This document shows positions 54,300 to 64,000 of a stretch of 64,000 nucleotides of DNA, piece after piece. Under the pieces are notes generated by a model. It did not search any database, was not told where the DNA came from, and worked only from the letters and a program-made list of their open reading frames with translations. Position 1 is the first letter of the stretch. Each line of letters starts with the position of its first letter. The stretch comes from Trichostrongylus colubriformis (Eukaryota > Nematoda > Chromadorea > Rhabditida > Trichostrongylidae). The DNA lies in assembly GCA_963978905.1 (NCBI GenBank), contig OZ022261.1, positions 16,601,582-16,665,581 on the forward strand, written 5' to 3'. A program made the translations under genes and the position numbers.

Positions 54300-54935
54300 G
54301 AAACGAATTTGACGACATTCGTCTTCTCATGCTCCTTATCAAACCATATCAACCGTTATCAGGCTGGATCACCCACCATTAATTTTCACGTCTTACCCCG
54401 CGCAACACCTGTGAGTATGAACGCTCCGGGACCGATGGGAAAAGCGAAACGGATTCGACGACTCTAGCTTTTTATGCCCGTTATCGAATCTTATCAACCG
54501 TTATCACGCTGGATCACCCACCATTAATGTTCCCGACTTACCCCGTGGAACATCTGTGAGTGTGAACGCTCCGGGAACGAGGGGAAAAGCGAAACGGATT
54601 CGACGACTCTAGCCTTGTATGCCCGTTATCGGATCTTATCAACCGTTATCAAGCTGGATCACCCACCATCAATGTTCCCGACTTACCCCGCGGAACACCT
54701 GTGAGTATGAACGCTCCGGGACCGAGGGGAAAAGCGAAACGGATTCGACGACTCTAGCCTTGTATGCTTTATCGGATCTTATCAACCGTTATCAAGCTGG
54801 ATCACCCACCATTAATGTTCCCGTCCAATCCCGCAAAACATCTATGAGAGTCAGCGCTCTAAGATCAACCCGAAAGGTGAAACGACTTTGGTGACATTCG
54901 CCGTTTGAGGCTCCTTATCAGCGCGTATCTGCTGC
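54300..54935 (+). repeat. 145-bp satellite with phased TTATCA sites, array 1
   Basis: Four to five units, spaced 143-145 bp, carry TTATC.(A/G)ATCTTATCAACCGTTATCA followed by GCTGGATCACCCACCAT, CCCG..TTACCCCGC, GAACGCTCCGGGACC and AAAAGCGAAACGGATTCGACGAC. Up to three TTATC sites sit exactly 10 bp apart in each unit. The array ends in a diverged unit, then CAGCGTCCCAGCTTTACTGC-like sequence and a CA microsatellite at 55055-55070. Confidence 0.9.
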
Positions 54936-55084
54936 TATAACTTTCGGTCTACCACCGCTGGGGTTCCCTGGGCACCCCCTGTATCACTTGTAAAATTCAC
55001 CGTCCCAGCTTTACTGCGACGCGAGATATGAATTTCGCGACAAACAGACGGACACACACACACAGACAGACTATTAAGCGAATT

Positions 55085-55590
55085 AATGGTAGGATACTAT
55101 TAAGGGCCCTCATAAAAGCTGAGATTCTCCAACATCATGTACCGATCGATATGGATTGTGAATATCGGTTTGTATGAAGAATGCTGAAAACGGCTTATGG
55201 ACCATACTATTGATTAAGTGACCTCATACACTGAATTTCTACAGCACCATAAATCACCAATCGACATTGATTGAAAATATCGGTGGAAACGGCCTATGGA
55301 CCATACTATTAAGTGCCCTCATAAAAGCCGGAATTCTACAACATCATGCATCATCGAATTCTGGTTGAAATATCGGATTTTGTGCAGAAGGCTGGAAACG
55401 GCTTATAGATCATAGGACTGATTACGTGACCTCATAACCGATCAATATTGATTGTAAATATCGGCAGAAACGGCTCATGGACCATACTATTGAGTGCCCT
55501 CGTAAAAGCCGAAATTCTCCAACATCATGTACCGATCGATACTGATTGAAAATATCGGTGGAAATGGCTTATGGACAATACTATTAAAGG
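55085..55590 (+). repeat. Hairpin satellite, array 2
   Basis: Five units of about 86-117 bp; AATATCGG occurs at about 55160, 55277, 55369, 55455 and 55551. Units carry ACGGCTTATGGACCATACTATT and CCCTCATAAAAGC.GAATTCTACAACATCATG. The last unit is cut at CTATTAAA by inserted sequence. Confidence 0.85.
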
Positions 55591-56018
55591 AACGGGAAAG
55601 GGTCCGAAACAAGAGGAAGATGAAATGAAATGAGCATTTTGTAACGAACACTGAAGGTTAGAAGCGATAATCGATGAAAAACCCGGATTCAAAAACGCGA
55701 CGCCGCGGTGTGTATTCGCATTCCATTCCAACACACTGACTTTCCGAGTTGTGCGCTGCAGGAGACGGGCCGCGGGCCAACGTTTGTAACTCCTGGCTCT
55801 CAGCGCAGTGGAAGCCATCTCCAACTACATTAGCTCTCGTGTGAAACATCTAGAGACAATATAAGGGAGAACACGGGAAAAAGTCAGAGGAAAAAACAAA
55901 TTTGTAATAGAAGTATCTCCTCTTGCCACCGTGCCAAGGCGTCAAATTGGCAAGTTTGTGCAATCGCGGCAACTTGATCTCGTCCGAACTAGGCCAAAAT
56001 TGCCCTCCTTTCGGTGTG
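55587..56018. other. Sequence inserted into the hairpin satellite
   Basis: It separates CTATTAAA at the end of array 2 from TTTAAATGCC at the start of array 3, where an uninterrupted unit reads ACTATTAAGTGCCCTC. TTAA(A) is present at both joints, which would fit a TTAA-type duplication, but no inverted ends were found. Its right part (55848-56025) is the dispersed repeat also seen at 8988-9185. Confidence 0.45.
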
Positions 56019-56460
56019 TTTAAATGCCATCATGAAGCTGAAATTTTACAACGTCATGCATCACCGATCGATATTAATGACCTCATAACCGATCGACATT
56101 GATTGATATCGGTGGAAACGGCTTATCCATACTTTTAGGTGCTCTCATAAAAGCTGAATTCTACAGCATCATGCACCACCGATCGATATTGATTCAATAT
56201 CGGTTTTTTGTGCAAAAGGCTGGAAACTGCTTGTGGGGCATACTATAGGTAAATGCCCTCATAAAAGATGGAATTTTACGACATCATGCATAACAGATCG
56301 ATATTGATTGAAAATATCGGTTTCCGTGCAGAAGGCTGGAAACGGCTTGCTGACTATACTATTGATTAAGAGCCCTCTAGACGTTGAATTCCTACAGCAT
56401 CATGAATCACCGATCAATATTGATTGAAAATATCGGTTTCTGTGCAGAAGGCCAGGAACG
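56019..56460 (+). repeat. Hairpin satellite, array 3
   Basis: Four to five units with ACCGATCGATATTGATT..AATATCGGTTT, GTGCAGAAGGCTGGAAACGGCTT and CATAAAAG.TG.AATT. A decayed version is visible at 61290-61500. Confidence 0.85.
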
Positions 56461-56720
56461 ACGGCTTGCGATCCTTACGAGTGTTAAGCATGTGCAGTCG
56501 ATCAAAATTTGGTTTCAGCGACCATGCCTCCTCCTGATGTGTCGCCCAAATGATAAACGGTTTCGCTCCAGCAAGGTTCTTGAGTGTTTGGAACTGTTAC
56601 TTCCATCTACATTACGAATTGTCGTCCATTTCGCGTAATCGACTGGTTGGAGTTCCTCAATTCCAACACAAGAATACTCACATCTGTAGTATTGAACATT
56701 AGAATATTTTTCAATTCGGA

Positions 56721-57150
56721 CATTTCTGCGAGTCACCACCCTCATGATCCTTCACATCTAACGCCGAACGCACGTGACCAACAGTTATGTGTGATCTTAC
56801 CCATGCGTGGCCCACATCCGGAAGACCTCTGCTATGCCGGTGAGTGCCCCCCTACGTAAAGAGTAAGGCGACTCTCCTTCAAGCCCACATTTGTGTCTGG
56901 TTTGGAATTCTGAGCAAAATTAATTTGATGTACTTTCACATTTCTGCGCGTCACCATCCACATGATCCTTCCCCTACCGCCAAATGCGCGTGTTCAACAC
57001 ATATGTGGAGCCCTCCGTTGATCTTACCGATGCGCGGCTAATATTCGGAAGAATCTCTATGTCGACGAGTAGCCCATTACGTAGCGTGAAGCTACCTTCT
57101 TTCAGGACCAACATTTGTGCCTTTTTGGGGTTCAGAGCAGTTTGATTTCA
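56721..57150 (+). repeat. 217-bp tandem duplication
   Basis: Units at 56721-56937 and 56938-57150 share CATTTCTGCG.GTCACCA.CC.CATGATCCTTC, GATCTTACC.ATGCG.GGC, TTACGTA..GTGAAGC-like and CCTTCTTTCA/CTCCTTCAAG followed by ACATTTGTG. They are diverged. A weaker third trace follows to about 57340. Confidence 0.65.
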
Positions 57151-57465
57151 GTGGACGGTGCCTGCCTCGATACACGTGCTACCCGTGTGTTCAACGATTT
57201 TCTGCTCGATAAGGTTGTTCATGCTTAAATGCTCCTTACGCTAGGATTGGGGCGACTTTAGCTCAAGTACTACAAGGCATGCTGACTGGCATCTCCAGAA
57301 TTTTACTTTAGTGAATGCAACTTTGAAATTTCTGCGTGGAATAGTAATGTTTTTTTTTCGGCAAAAAGTCTATGTGGCCATGGAATGGTGTCATCCTCAT
57401 CTTAAACACCAACGATGGTATGTATCAAGGAGGTTGCTGAAGACTTGGTTTACGATTATTTGAAT

Positions 57466-57989
57466 ACCAGCTGGCTGGCGCACACTACGGCGCGCGATTC
57501 ATGGCGATGCTGTGCAAAATGGGTTTGATCGGCACGACCGAATTGTGTATGGAGTTAAGTGGAAACTTCTTTCCTCAGTTTTCAGCCGATTTATTTACTT
57601 GGATAAAAGCAGAGATGTTTGGATAAAAGCAGAGAAGGTGGATAAAAAAAGCATTTCGGTGTAATCATACTTCAGTCGCTTTGCATCGAACCCGCTTTAG
57701 GCCGCGGTCATACTTTACGTGTCTGCGGCAGGGCGTGGCCGCGTATCCTGCGTCTCCACACTGCCTCGTTGCCTGCGTCATCTCTGCACCTCCCCCGTGC
57801 CACTCTCTCTCGCTGCCTGTGAGAGAGAGTGGCACGGGGGAGGTGAAGAGATGACGCAGGCAACGAGGCAGTGTGGAGACGCAAGATACGCGGCCACGCC
57901 CTGCCGCAGACACGTAAAGTATGACTGCGGCCTTACACGTCATGTACACGAATCACGCGCAGTAGTGTGCGCGAGCCAGCTGGTTTAGG
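57466..57989. mobile_element. Foldback element with CCAGCTGG ends, copy 2 (contains a MITE)
   Basis: Same arms as 53296-53567 (ACCAGCTGGCTGGCGCACAC and GCGCGAGCCAGCTGGT). The right arm is split by the 233-bp MITE at 57700-57932, giving a clear order of insertion. Confidence 0.8.
57700..57932. mobile_element. PIF/Harbinger-type palindromic MITE, copy 1 (233 bp)
   Basis: The ends read GGCCGCGGTCATACTTTACG and GGCCGCAGTCATACTTTACG, and the arms pair over nearly the whole length around a CTCTCTCTCGC..GAGAGAGAG centre. TTA flanks both sides (57697-57699, 57933-57935). TWA 3-bp duplications are typical of PIF/Harbinger (Tourist-like) elements; the superfamily is inferred from this. Confidence 0.9.
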
Positions 57990-58599
57990 TCATCATTGGG
58001 AATCTGAATAATTTAGACATCGATAGTTTTATATTCGGTTGCATCGATTGGTAACAATTTGTTCATTTGCTGAGCATCTAATTCCTACACATCGATAGTA
58101 GATCCAAATTCCAATTATCGACGTATATCGTTTTCGTAAACATGCTTCACTATTTGGTATTTTGCGCAGTTTAGCGGTCGATACTCAGTGTTGCTGCCAG
58201 TACCGCATTAGAAATGATTCAGAGCGGAACGTTTGCTTATATTGGTTACATCATGGTTATCAATGTTGATCGCAGTATCAAGAGAAATGCACCATTTTTT
58301 GGAACGCTAGGCAATTCAGCGGTCGATACATCGGCCAGTGATATCAGAACATAAACAAAATATGTTCACCCAATGGCAGTGAGCATCAGACGCTTTTGCT
58401 AAAGCGGTCACATAGTAGTATCAAGCGATGTAAGGTTTAATCTCATCCAATTCCTAACGGTTTTTATCAGCCTCTGTAAGTCGTTATCAATTTCACTGAG
58501 GCCCCTGTACCCAACAATAATACCATTGAGGTTCCCCTACCCTGCAATACCTGCGGATGTCCACTTTTAGCCGCAAAAGCGTACCGGCCTTGGTGACAT
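57990..58599 (+). repeat. Leader segment of compound repeat block, copy 2
   Basis: Counterpart of 53568-54299 with small indels, in the same order. Confidence 0.85.
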
Positions 58600-59640
58600 T
58601 TTCCTTCTCACGCTCCTAATCGAATCTTATCAACCATTATCAGTTTGGGTCACCCACTTATGAATGTCCCCATCCCACTCTGCTAAACACCCATGAGTGT
58701 CAGCGCTCTTGGATCAACGCGAAAGGCGAAACGAATTTGACGACATTTGCCTTCTCTGCTCCTTATCAAATCTTATCAACCGTTATCAAGCTGGACCATC
58801 CACCGTTATTGACCCCGTCTTACCCCGCAAAACACTTGTGATTATGAACGCTCCGGGACCAATAAGAAAAGCGAAACGAATTTGACGACATTTGCCTTCT
58901 CTGCTCCTTATCAAATCTTATCAACCGTTATCAAGCTGGACCATCCACCGTTATTGACCCCGTCTTACCCCGCAAAACACTTGTGATTATGAACGCTCCG
59001 GGACCAATAAGAAAAGCGAAACGAATTTGACGACATTTGCCTTCTCTGCTCCTTATCAAATCTTATCAACCGTTATCAAGCTGGACCATCCACCGTTATT
59101 GACTCCTTCTTACCCCGCAAAACACTTGTGATTATGAACGCTCCGGGACCAATAAGAAAAGCGAAACGAATTTGACGACATTCGCCTTCTCATGCTCCTT
59201 ATCAGGTCTTATCAATCGTTATCAAGGTGGATCACCCACAGTCATTGACCCCGTCCTACCCCGCAATACACTTGAGAGTACGAACGCTCCGGGACCAATG
59301 AGGAAAGCGAAACGGATCCGACGACTCTACCCTTTTTACGCTCTTTATCAAATCTTAGCAACCGTTATCAATTTGGATCACCCACCATTAATGTCCTTGG
59401 CCAAACCTGTTAAACACCCATGAGTGTCAGTGCTCTAGGACCGATGCGAAAACCGAAACGGATTCGACGACTATAGCCATTTCACGCTCCTTATCGAATC
59501 TTATCAACCGTTATCAATGCGGGTCACCCACCATTAATGTTCCCGTCCCATCCCGCAAAACACCCATGAGTGTCAGCGCCTTGGGATCAACCCGAAAGGC
59601 GAAACGACCTTGGTGACGTTCGCCTTTCAAGGCTCCTTAT
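58600..59640 (+). repeat. 145-bp satellite with phased TTATCA sites, array 2
   Basis: About seven units. TTATCAAATCTTATCAACCG and the next TTATCA begin at 58763, 58908 and 59053, exactly 145 bp apart, in three nearly identical units; the next starts at 59199. Within each of these units the three TTATCA words are at 10-bp steps. Outer units are more diverged, as expected if amplification occurs in the middle. Confidence 0.95.
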
Positions 59641-59759
59641 CAGCGCGTATCAGCTGTTATCACTTTCGTTCCACCACCGCTGGGGTTCCCTTGGCACCCC
59701 CTATATCACTTGTAAAAATCAGCGTCCCAGCTTTACTGCGACGCGAGATATGAATTTCG

Positions 59760-59773
59760 TGACAGACAGACGG

Positions 59774-59804
<31 letters not shown>

Positions 59805-59830
59805 TACTAAGCGAATTATATATAGTAGGA
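59760..59830 (+). repeat. CA microsatellite and end of compound block
   Basis: ACAGACAGACGGACACACAC leads into a CA run (about 59774-59798) and CTAAGCGAATTATATATAGTAGGAT. Block 1 has the same end at 55030-55100 with a shorter CA run. The fixed order (microsatellite then CTAAGCGAATTA) suggests an element terminus. Confidence 0.75.
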
Positions 59831-60097
59831 TTTTTGTTTCGCCTGCGATGCGAGTAAGTATCACCTTCTATCATTTCAGAGGAGATATCGTTAGCGGTGC
59901 GAGGAGGGGGGAAGGGGGAGGGGGGGGAACGAGGTTCAGTCAGCACACGAATGCAGAATTTGTAGATCAGATAAGATAAAGGTTGCCAACACCATCTTTT
60001 GCCCAACCTGCGAAGCACCAGTGACAACTACGGGGCAAAGGAGGCTAGACTTTACTGGGATGAGAGGGAAAGAAGAAAGTACTGATACTTAATGCAT

Positions 60098-60886
60098 CCC
60101 TGTGTTATAGGCTCGGCTCTAGGATTACGAAGTGAATTGTAAGACAGTGTTTTCTTTCTGAGATGCGTAATTAACGCAACTACCAGGTGAAATCATAAAA
60201 CAACACGCGAAAGCATATCCGAACACTCAATTCTGCGACGTGATCTCTTCGGAGGCGACGGAATGGCCTCACTTCAACATTGTTGAAGATTTTGGTTTTT
60301 CTCCACTTCTGTAGGTGCTATCGCAATGAGGGTGGCATCATAAAAGAGTTGGAATCTATGCAACTTCGAGACTCTTTAAGGGATTTTTGAGGAGTCGATT
60401 TGCATACTCAGGCTTATACCATGCTTATGCCTACGCCTTAGTGGAGGAATGAAGGAGTTCCTTTTTTCTCATCTCCCGGACTTAGGTAAAAATAATGTCC
60501 ATATGCCCCTCATTGCGATAGCACCCTTGAGTGTTCATTAGCAGGTATTAATTGAGCGCGATAACCTACGAAGATTGCTATGTACTGTGTTAATGCAGAA
60601 TGGGTCTGGCAAGTTCCCCTGCATCAGTTTTAACGCATACTCATTTCTATTCTTTATCGTTTCTTTGTTGCACAAACTTGCTGATCGTGTGATGAACGGT
60701 TTTGAATTATTCCTCCCGTATTTATATATTTATGCAATCTATGAGTGCACCACGTAAGAATTCTCAGTGTAGGAGTTTATGTAACGGAATATGTTGCTCT
60801 CAAGATCCTTCCCTGTGTTATGGGCTCGGCTCTAGGATTACAGTGTGAATTGTAACACAATGTTTTCTTTCTTAGATGCGTAATCC
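60098..60886 (+). repeat. Direct repeat pair around a small TIR element
   Basis: CCCTGTGTTATAGGCTCGGC and the following 55 bases (to TTTCTTTCTGAGATGCGTAAT) occur at 60098-60172 and again at 60812-60886 with few changes. The sequence between them includes the small element at 60314-60525. Confidence 0.8.
60314..60525. mobile_element. Small TIR element (212 bp)
   Basis: The ends read GGTGCTATCGCAATGAGGG and its exact reverse complement. Further inward the arms diverge. No target duplication was seen. Confidence 0.65.
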
Positions 60887-61685
60887 GATCTTCACACCGC
60901 TTGCCTTCACTCATAAATCCACTATTGTTAGGGAAGTGGATGAGGGGATCTCAGTTGTAGTAAAGCAGAAAATAACAAAATTCAATTACTCGAAGGATCA
61001 GATTGTCTCGCTTTCCTACTACGAGTTTCCTCCTTCACGGACTACCCTGTTGTGAAAGGTATCCATGAGTGTGTAGTTTTGTATTCCTTAGGAACGCCCA
61101 TGATATAGTTCTTTTGTGATTTTGTTTCCTCATTTTTTGTCTTCACGTGCTTATTCAAAGCGTCTTCGCGCGAAATCGCGGGAATCAGTCTTCCACAGAA
61201 ATTTTCGTCTATGGGTCAGTACACCAGCAGAAGTGGTACTTCATTACCATTAAAGACGTTCAGAACCATAGAATCAATACCGATTGAGACTAGCCAATTT
61301 TTACAGTGAACGGAAAATGATCAGCGAACCACACCAATGAAGTCACAATGGTCGACATCGATCAAAATTGTAGATCTCTGTGCAAAGGGCTCAAAGCGGG
61401 TAATGGGAACACATCGAATGCTTCTAGTCGCAAAAGCTGAAAATCTGCAGCATCATGTGCCATCGGTCGCAACTGTCGGTTTTTGCGAGGGTCGAGCAAA
61501 GTGATGCACCACACCAATGGGTGGCAGAAGCACACATTCTATAGACCTCACTGCATATAGATCGATACCTATTGTTATGATGGGCCTTTGCAGTTAAGGC
61601 TTCAGATTTCCGCCAAACCACATTGCTGTACAATTTCTGTTCACATCATTTTGCCCACAGCCCGCTTCGCACCTGTGCCCCGTAA
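60887..61685. other. No gene; decayed hairpin-satellite units
   Basis: At about 61290-61500 words such as GTCGCAAAAGCTGAAAATCTGCAGCATCATG and TCGGTTTTTGCG resemble the hairpin satellite. Frames up to 76 codons show no motif. Confidence 0.45.
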
Positions 61686-61918
61686 GGCCGCGGTCATACT
61701 TTACGTGTCTGCGGCAGGGCGTGGCCGCGTATCTTGCGTCTCCACACTGCCTCGTTGCCTGCGTCATCTCTGCACCTCCCCCGTGCCACTCTCTCTCGCT
61801 GCCTGTGTGAGAGAGTGACACGGGGGAGGTGCAGAGATGGCGCAGGCAACGAGGCAGTGTGAAGAAGCAAGATAAGCGGCCACGTCCTGCCGCAGTCACG
61901 TAAAGTATGACCGCGGCC
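61686..61918. mobile_element. PIF/Harbinger-type palindromic MITE, copy 2 (233 bp)
   Basis: Same length and nearly the same sequence as 57700-57932; ends GGCCGCGGTCATACTTTACG on both strands. The duplicated target is TAA (61683-61685, 61919-61921). Overlapping open frames of about 100 codons arise from the palindrome and are not genes. Confidence 0.9.
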
Positions 61919-61959
61919 TAACGCGATGGAGATCGCGAAGCCCACCCGGTGTGACAATA

Positions 61960-62060
61960 ATGCGCAACACACACAAACACACCAAACTTCTGGTTCATGT
62001 ATAGGTGATGGTTTGCCTGACCCTACTTACGCTTAACGCAAACTACGAGCCTCACATGAC
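61960..62060 (+). repeat. Fragment related to 25330-25410
   Basis: AACACACACAAACACACCAAACTTCTGGTTCATGTATAGGTGA parallels the segment at about 25345-25395. Confidence 0.5.
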
Positions 62061-62819
62061 CTTTGGATTTTCGCAACTCTTTATTGCTGCTTCGACCACA
62101 GGTGAGGAGGACTTGCACTACAAGAGCGAAAATTTTAATTCGTACCACTTTGTACACATCCCACGCAATTCCCACCGAGTGCAGCAATTTCGCTCGCAAA
62201 GGATGCAAGCCGCTCGCCGCGACACAAAATCCTGACATAAGGGTGCACACCCCTAAGTGCGACGCATCTGGTCACCCAGTCGCGCCCACCGTGCACGGCG
62301 GGATCCAAACTTGCGCGTCTGATTGAGGCTGCGAGCAGGACTTAAAGCCACTAATCCATTCAAAAGAACACTTGGAAAATTAGCAACGGTAACTTTCCGG
62401 GTCTTCCTTTCACCGGCAGCATCTCCTCCAGAGCCAAGGAAAAAACAGGAAAAAGGTTGAAATCCAGACTTCTAAAAGAACTCTTCCTACCGGTGACACA
62501 CTATATGTCGTTCTGCTCCTGCTGTTTTCCTTCACTAGTTCCTTTCATTTTATCTTATTGCTGTAGAATTTATACGTCCATGTCACGAATGATTTTCTTG
62601 TTGCGAAGGGATAATTAGTTTCTTTTATGTTGCTTTCACACGTTAAGTTTTCATAGGAAAAGTCTTTACTGAGAGAATAAAACTTGACTCAGTGATGCAA
62701 ATCTTCCCACTACTCCTTTCAAGGGCTTTCGTGATTCCGTTTGACGTTCCTAGTCGCGTTCCAATCGGATGCGCCAACCGTACTCCACTGGTCACGTCGC
62801 ACGCGATTTTCTGCCATAA

Positions 62820-62967
62820 GGCCGCGTTCAGACTTTACGATTTTGCGGTTTTGCGGCTCCGCACGCGATGTTGCGGGATCGCACAATCCCAAGGTCGTAG
62901 TATCGCGTGCGGAAGTGCGATGCCGCAAAATCGTAGGATCGCGAAATCGCAAAGTCTGACGGCGGTG
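62820..62967. mobile_element. Short GC-rich palindromic MITE (148 bp)
   Basis: Ends GGCCGCGTTCAGACTTTACG and CACCGCCGTCAGACTTTGCG, with arms containing GATTTTGCGG and CGCACGCGAT pairing around GGGATCGCACAATCCC. TAA flanks both ends (62817-62819, 62968-62970). End sequence and duplication resemble the 233-bp MITEs, so it is probably the same superfamily. Confidence 0.8.
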
Positions 62968-62970
62968 TAA

Positions 62971-64000
62971 CACTGAGGTTATAGCTTGCGAAACGAGCTA
63001 TTTTCCGCAGACATTTTTACTCGCTCATGCTCTCCCACTGCTCGTCCGCCGCACATGTGGTGAGGTAAGAGAACAGCAGGAAAGATACCAGGCGCCAATG
63101 TGCGTGTAAAGTTCCGCAGGCTACAACTTTGGTCTAAAGCCGCCTTCATCTTCGCAATGCCGGCGTTGGGGCGTGACTACGTCGTCTCTGCGTCTATGCC
63201 CTTGCCCCTCTACCTCGCGCCTGAGTAGGTAGCCACGTTGCCGCCGGCACCCACACCGTAGACCGAGGTTGGCCTTAGACTTTTGACCCATGACTGCACC
63301 ACAGCATGTGTCCCGTACACGCAAACTGTCACAACCATTCACCTGGCCTTCAAAAAAAATAGCAAGTCACCTTATAGAGCCCGCCTTCCCAACTGGTGTG
63401 GCGTTTGCCTGGGACAACTCCGAGAAGTACCAGTCGATTCACAGTTGAATCAGTATTTCTTGTAGTGACGACTTCGAAGAGATGGTCTTCGTTAACTTCT
63501 CGAATCTCACCGATTAGACGCCTTTCAATTTGACATCGGCAACTATGCGTGGAAAGCATATTGAACGTTTCGAAGATTACCTGAATATCGTTAAGTTATA
63601 TAGTTAAAGGTGGTGTCCCAAAGAGGTGCAGAGTGCTTTTTAAAATGTGCTATTTCAGGACGTGATTTCTTACATAATGAATCTGAACCATGTAAAACAT
63701 TCAACATTGAATATTTATCAAATCCGACACACGAGGGATGGTCGACACGCTATAAATCTCCACTCACAAAAAGCTTTCCTAACTGTATTACACGCAAAGG
63801 CTAGGAAATTCTGTTATTTACAATATTGTTGCAGATCCACGAGAGCTGACAAAGTCTGAAGCGTCCAGTAAGTTACAACATTGTTACAGAGTATCATGAA
63901 AGACCAAAAAGATTCACTGAGATGAGGGAGAAGGGATGTCTAAAATGTGGATGAGCGCTCAGCTAAGGAGGAGCATGTGAGAGAAACTAAGACAAACACG
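62971..64000. other. No recognisable gene
   Basis: The GC-rich stretch 63121-63290 starts TAAAGCCGCCTTCATC and may be another decayed palindromic MITE, but its ends do not pair convincingly. Frames up to 73 codons have no motif. Confidence 0.45.

Noticed and set aside
58600..59640. CRISPR-like array of regularly spaced repeats
   Set aside because: The whole 145-bp unit is repeated, without unique spacers, in a eukaryotic repeat context.
61594..61972. Overlapping 92-101 codon frames on the minus strand
   Set aside because: They read through the 233-bp palindromic MITE; similar frames at 57665-57988 have the same cause.

Overview
The window looks like a piece of a nematode nuclear genome, most likely a clade V strongylid such as a hookworm or relative. 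This rests on the mix of elements: gypsy, BEL/Pao with an RNA-virus-type envelope remnant, Penelope-like elements, Tc1/mariner and PIF-type MITEs, foldback elements and short satellites, with no bacterial-style gene organisation. The species is inference. I found no convincing intact host gene. Nearly everything that can be named is transposable-element debris, and most open frames are spurious or run across element joints.

Layout. 0.1-4.3 kb: decayed Ty3/gypsy element on the minus strand with both LTRs and a Tc1-like MITE inside. 6.5-9.2 kb: LINE-like fragment, a decayed foldback element with a second Tc1-like MITE, and a small foldback MITE. 9.4-12.7 kb: two Penelope-like elements (PLEs), one a 3' fragment (+), one (-) with reverse transcriptase, GIY-YIG endonuclease, inverted pseudo-LTRs and a 10-bp target duplication. 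13.9-16.6 kb: an unclassified repeat ('YX') interrupted by a solo-LTR-like insertion with a 5-bp duplication. 19-25 kb: a 127-bp tandem repeat, a large inverted repeat and a 1.56-kb double-TIR element. 27.5-34.4 kb: one BEL/Pao element (-) broken by an insertion and by a 1.16-kb tandem duplication of its protease-RT segment. 34.9-37.2 kb: a YX fragment and a 1.37-kb palindrome. 37.7-46.3 kb: two inverted copies of a foldback element whose arms look tRNA-derived, with a Mutator-like element (9-bp duplication) that itself contains a second solo LTR, and a 149-bp PLE consisting only of inverted ends (13-bp duplication). 47.3-49 kb: an orphan retro-element envelope remnant. 49.6-52.4 kb: another YX copy split by a 5'-truncated PLE (11-bp duplication). 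52.4-62 kb: a compound satellite region containing a 145-bp tandem repeat with three TTATCA sites at 10-bp phase, a ~100-bp hairpin repeat, and foldback MITEs with TWA target duplications. 63-64 kb: nothing recognisable.

How the parts relate. The value of the window is its readable insertion history. Several insertions have exact target-site duplications and related uninterrupted copies elsewhere in the same window, so their order can be reconstructed: YX before solo LTR (copy I) and before PLE (copy III); the Mutator-like element before its solo LTR; the foldback element before the micro-PLE; the 53/57-kb foldback before the PIF-type MITE. All family calls come from reading motifs and comparing copies by eye; no database search was possible.
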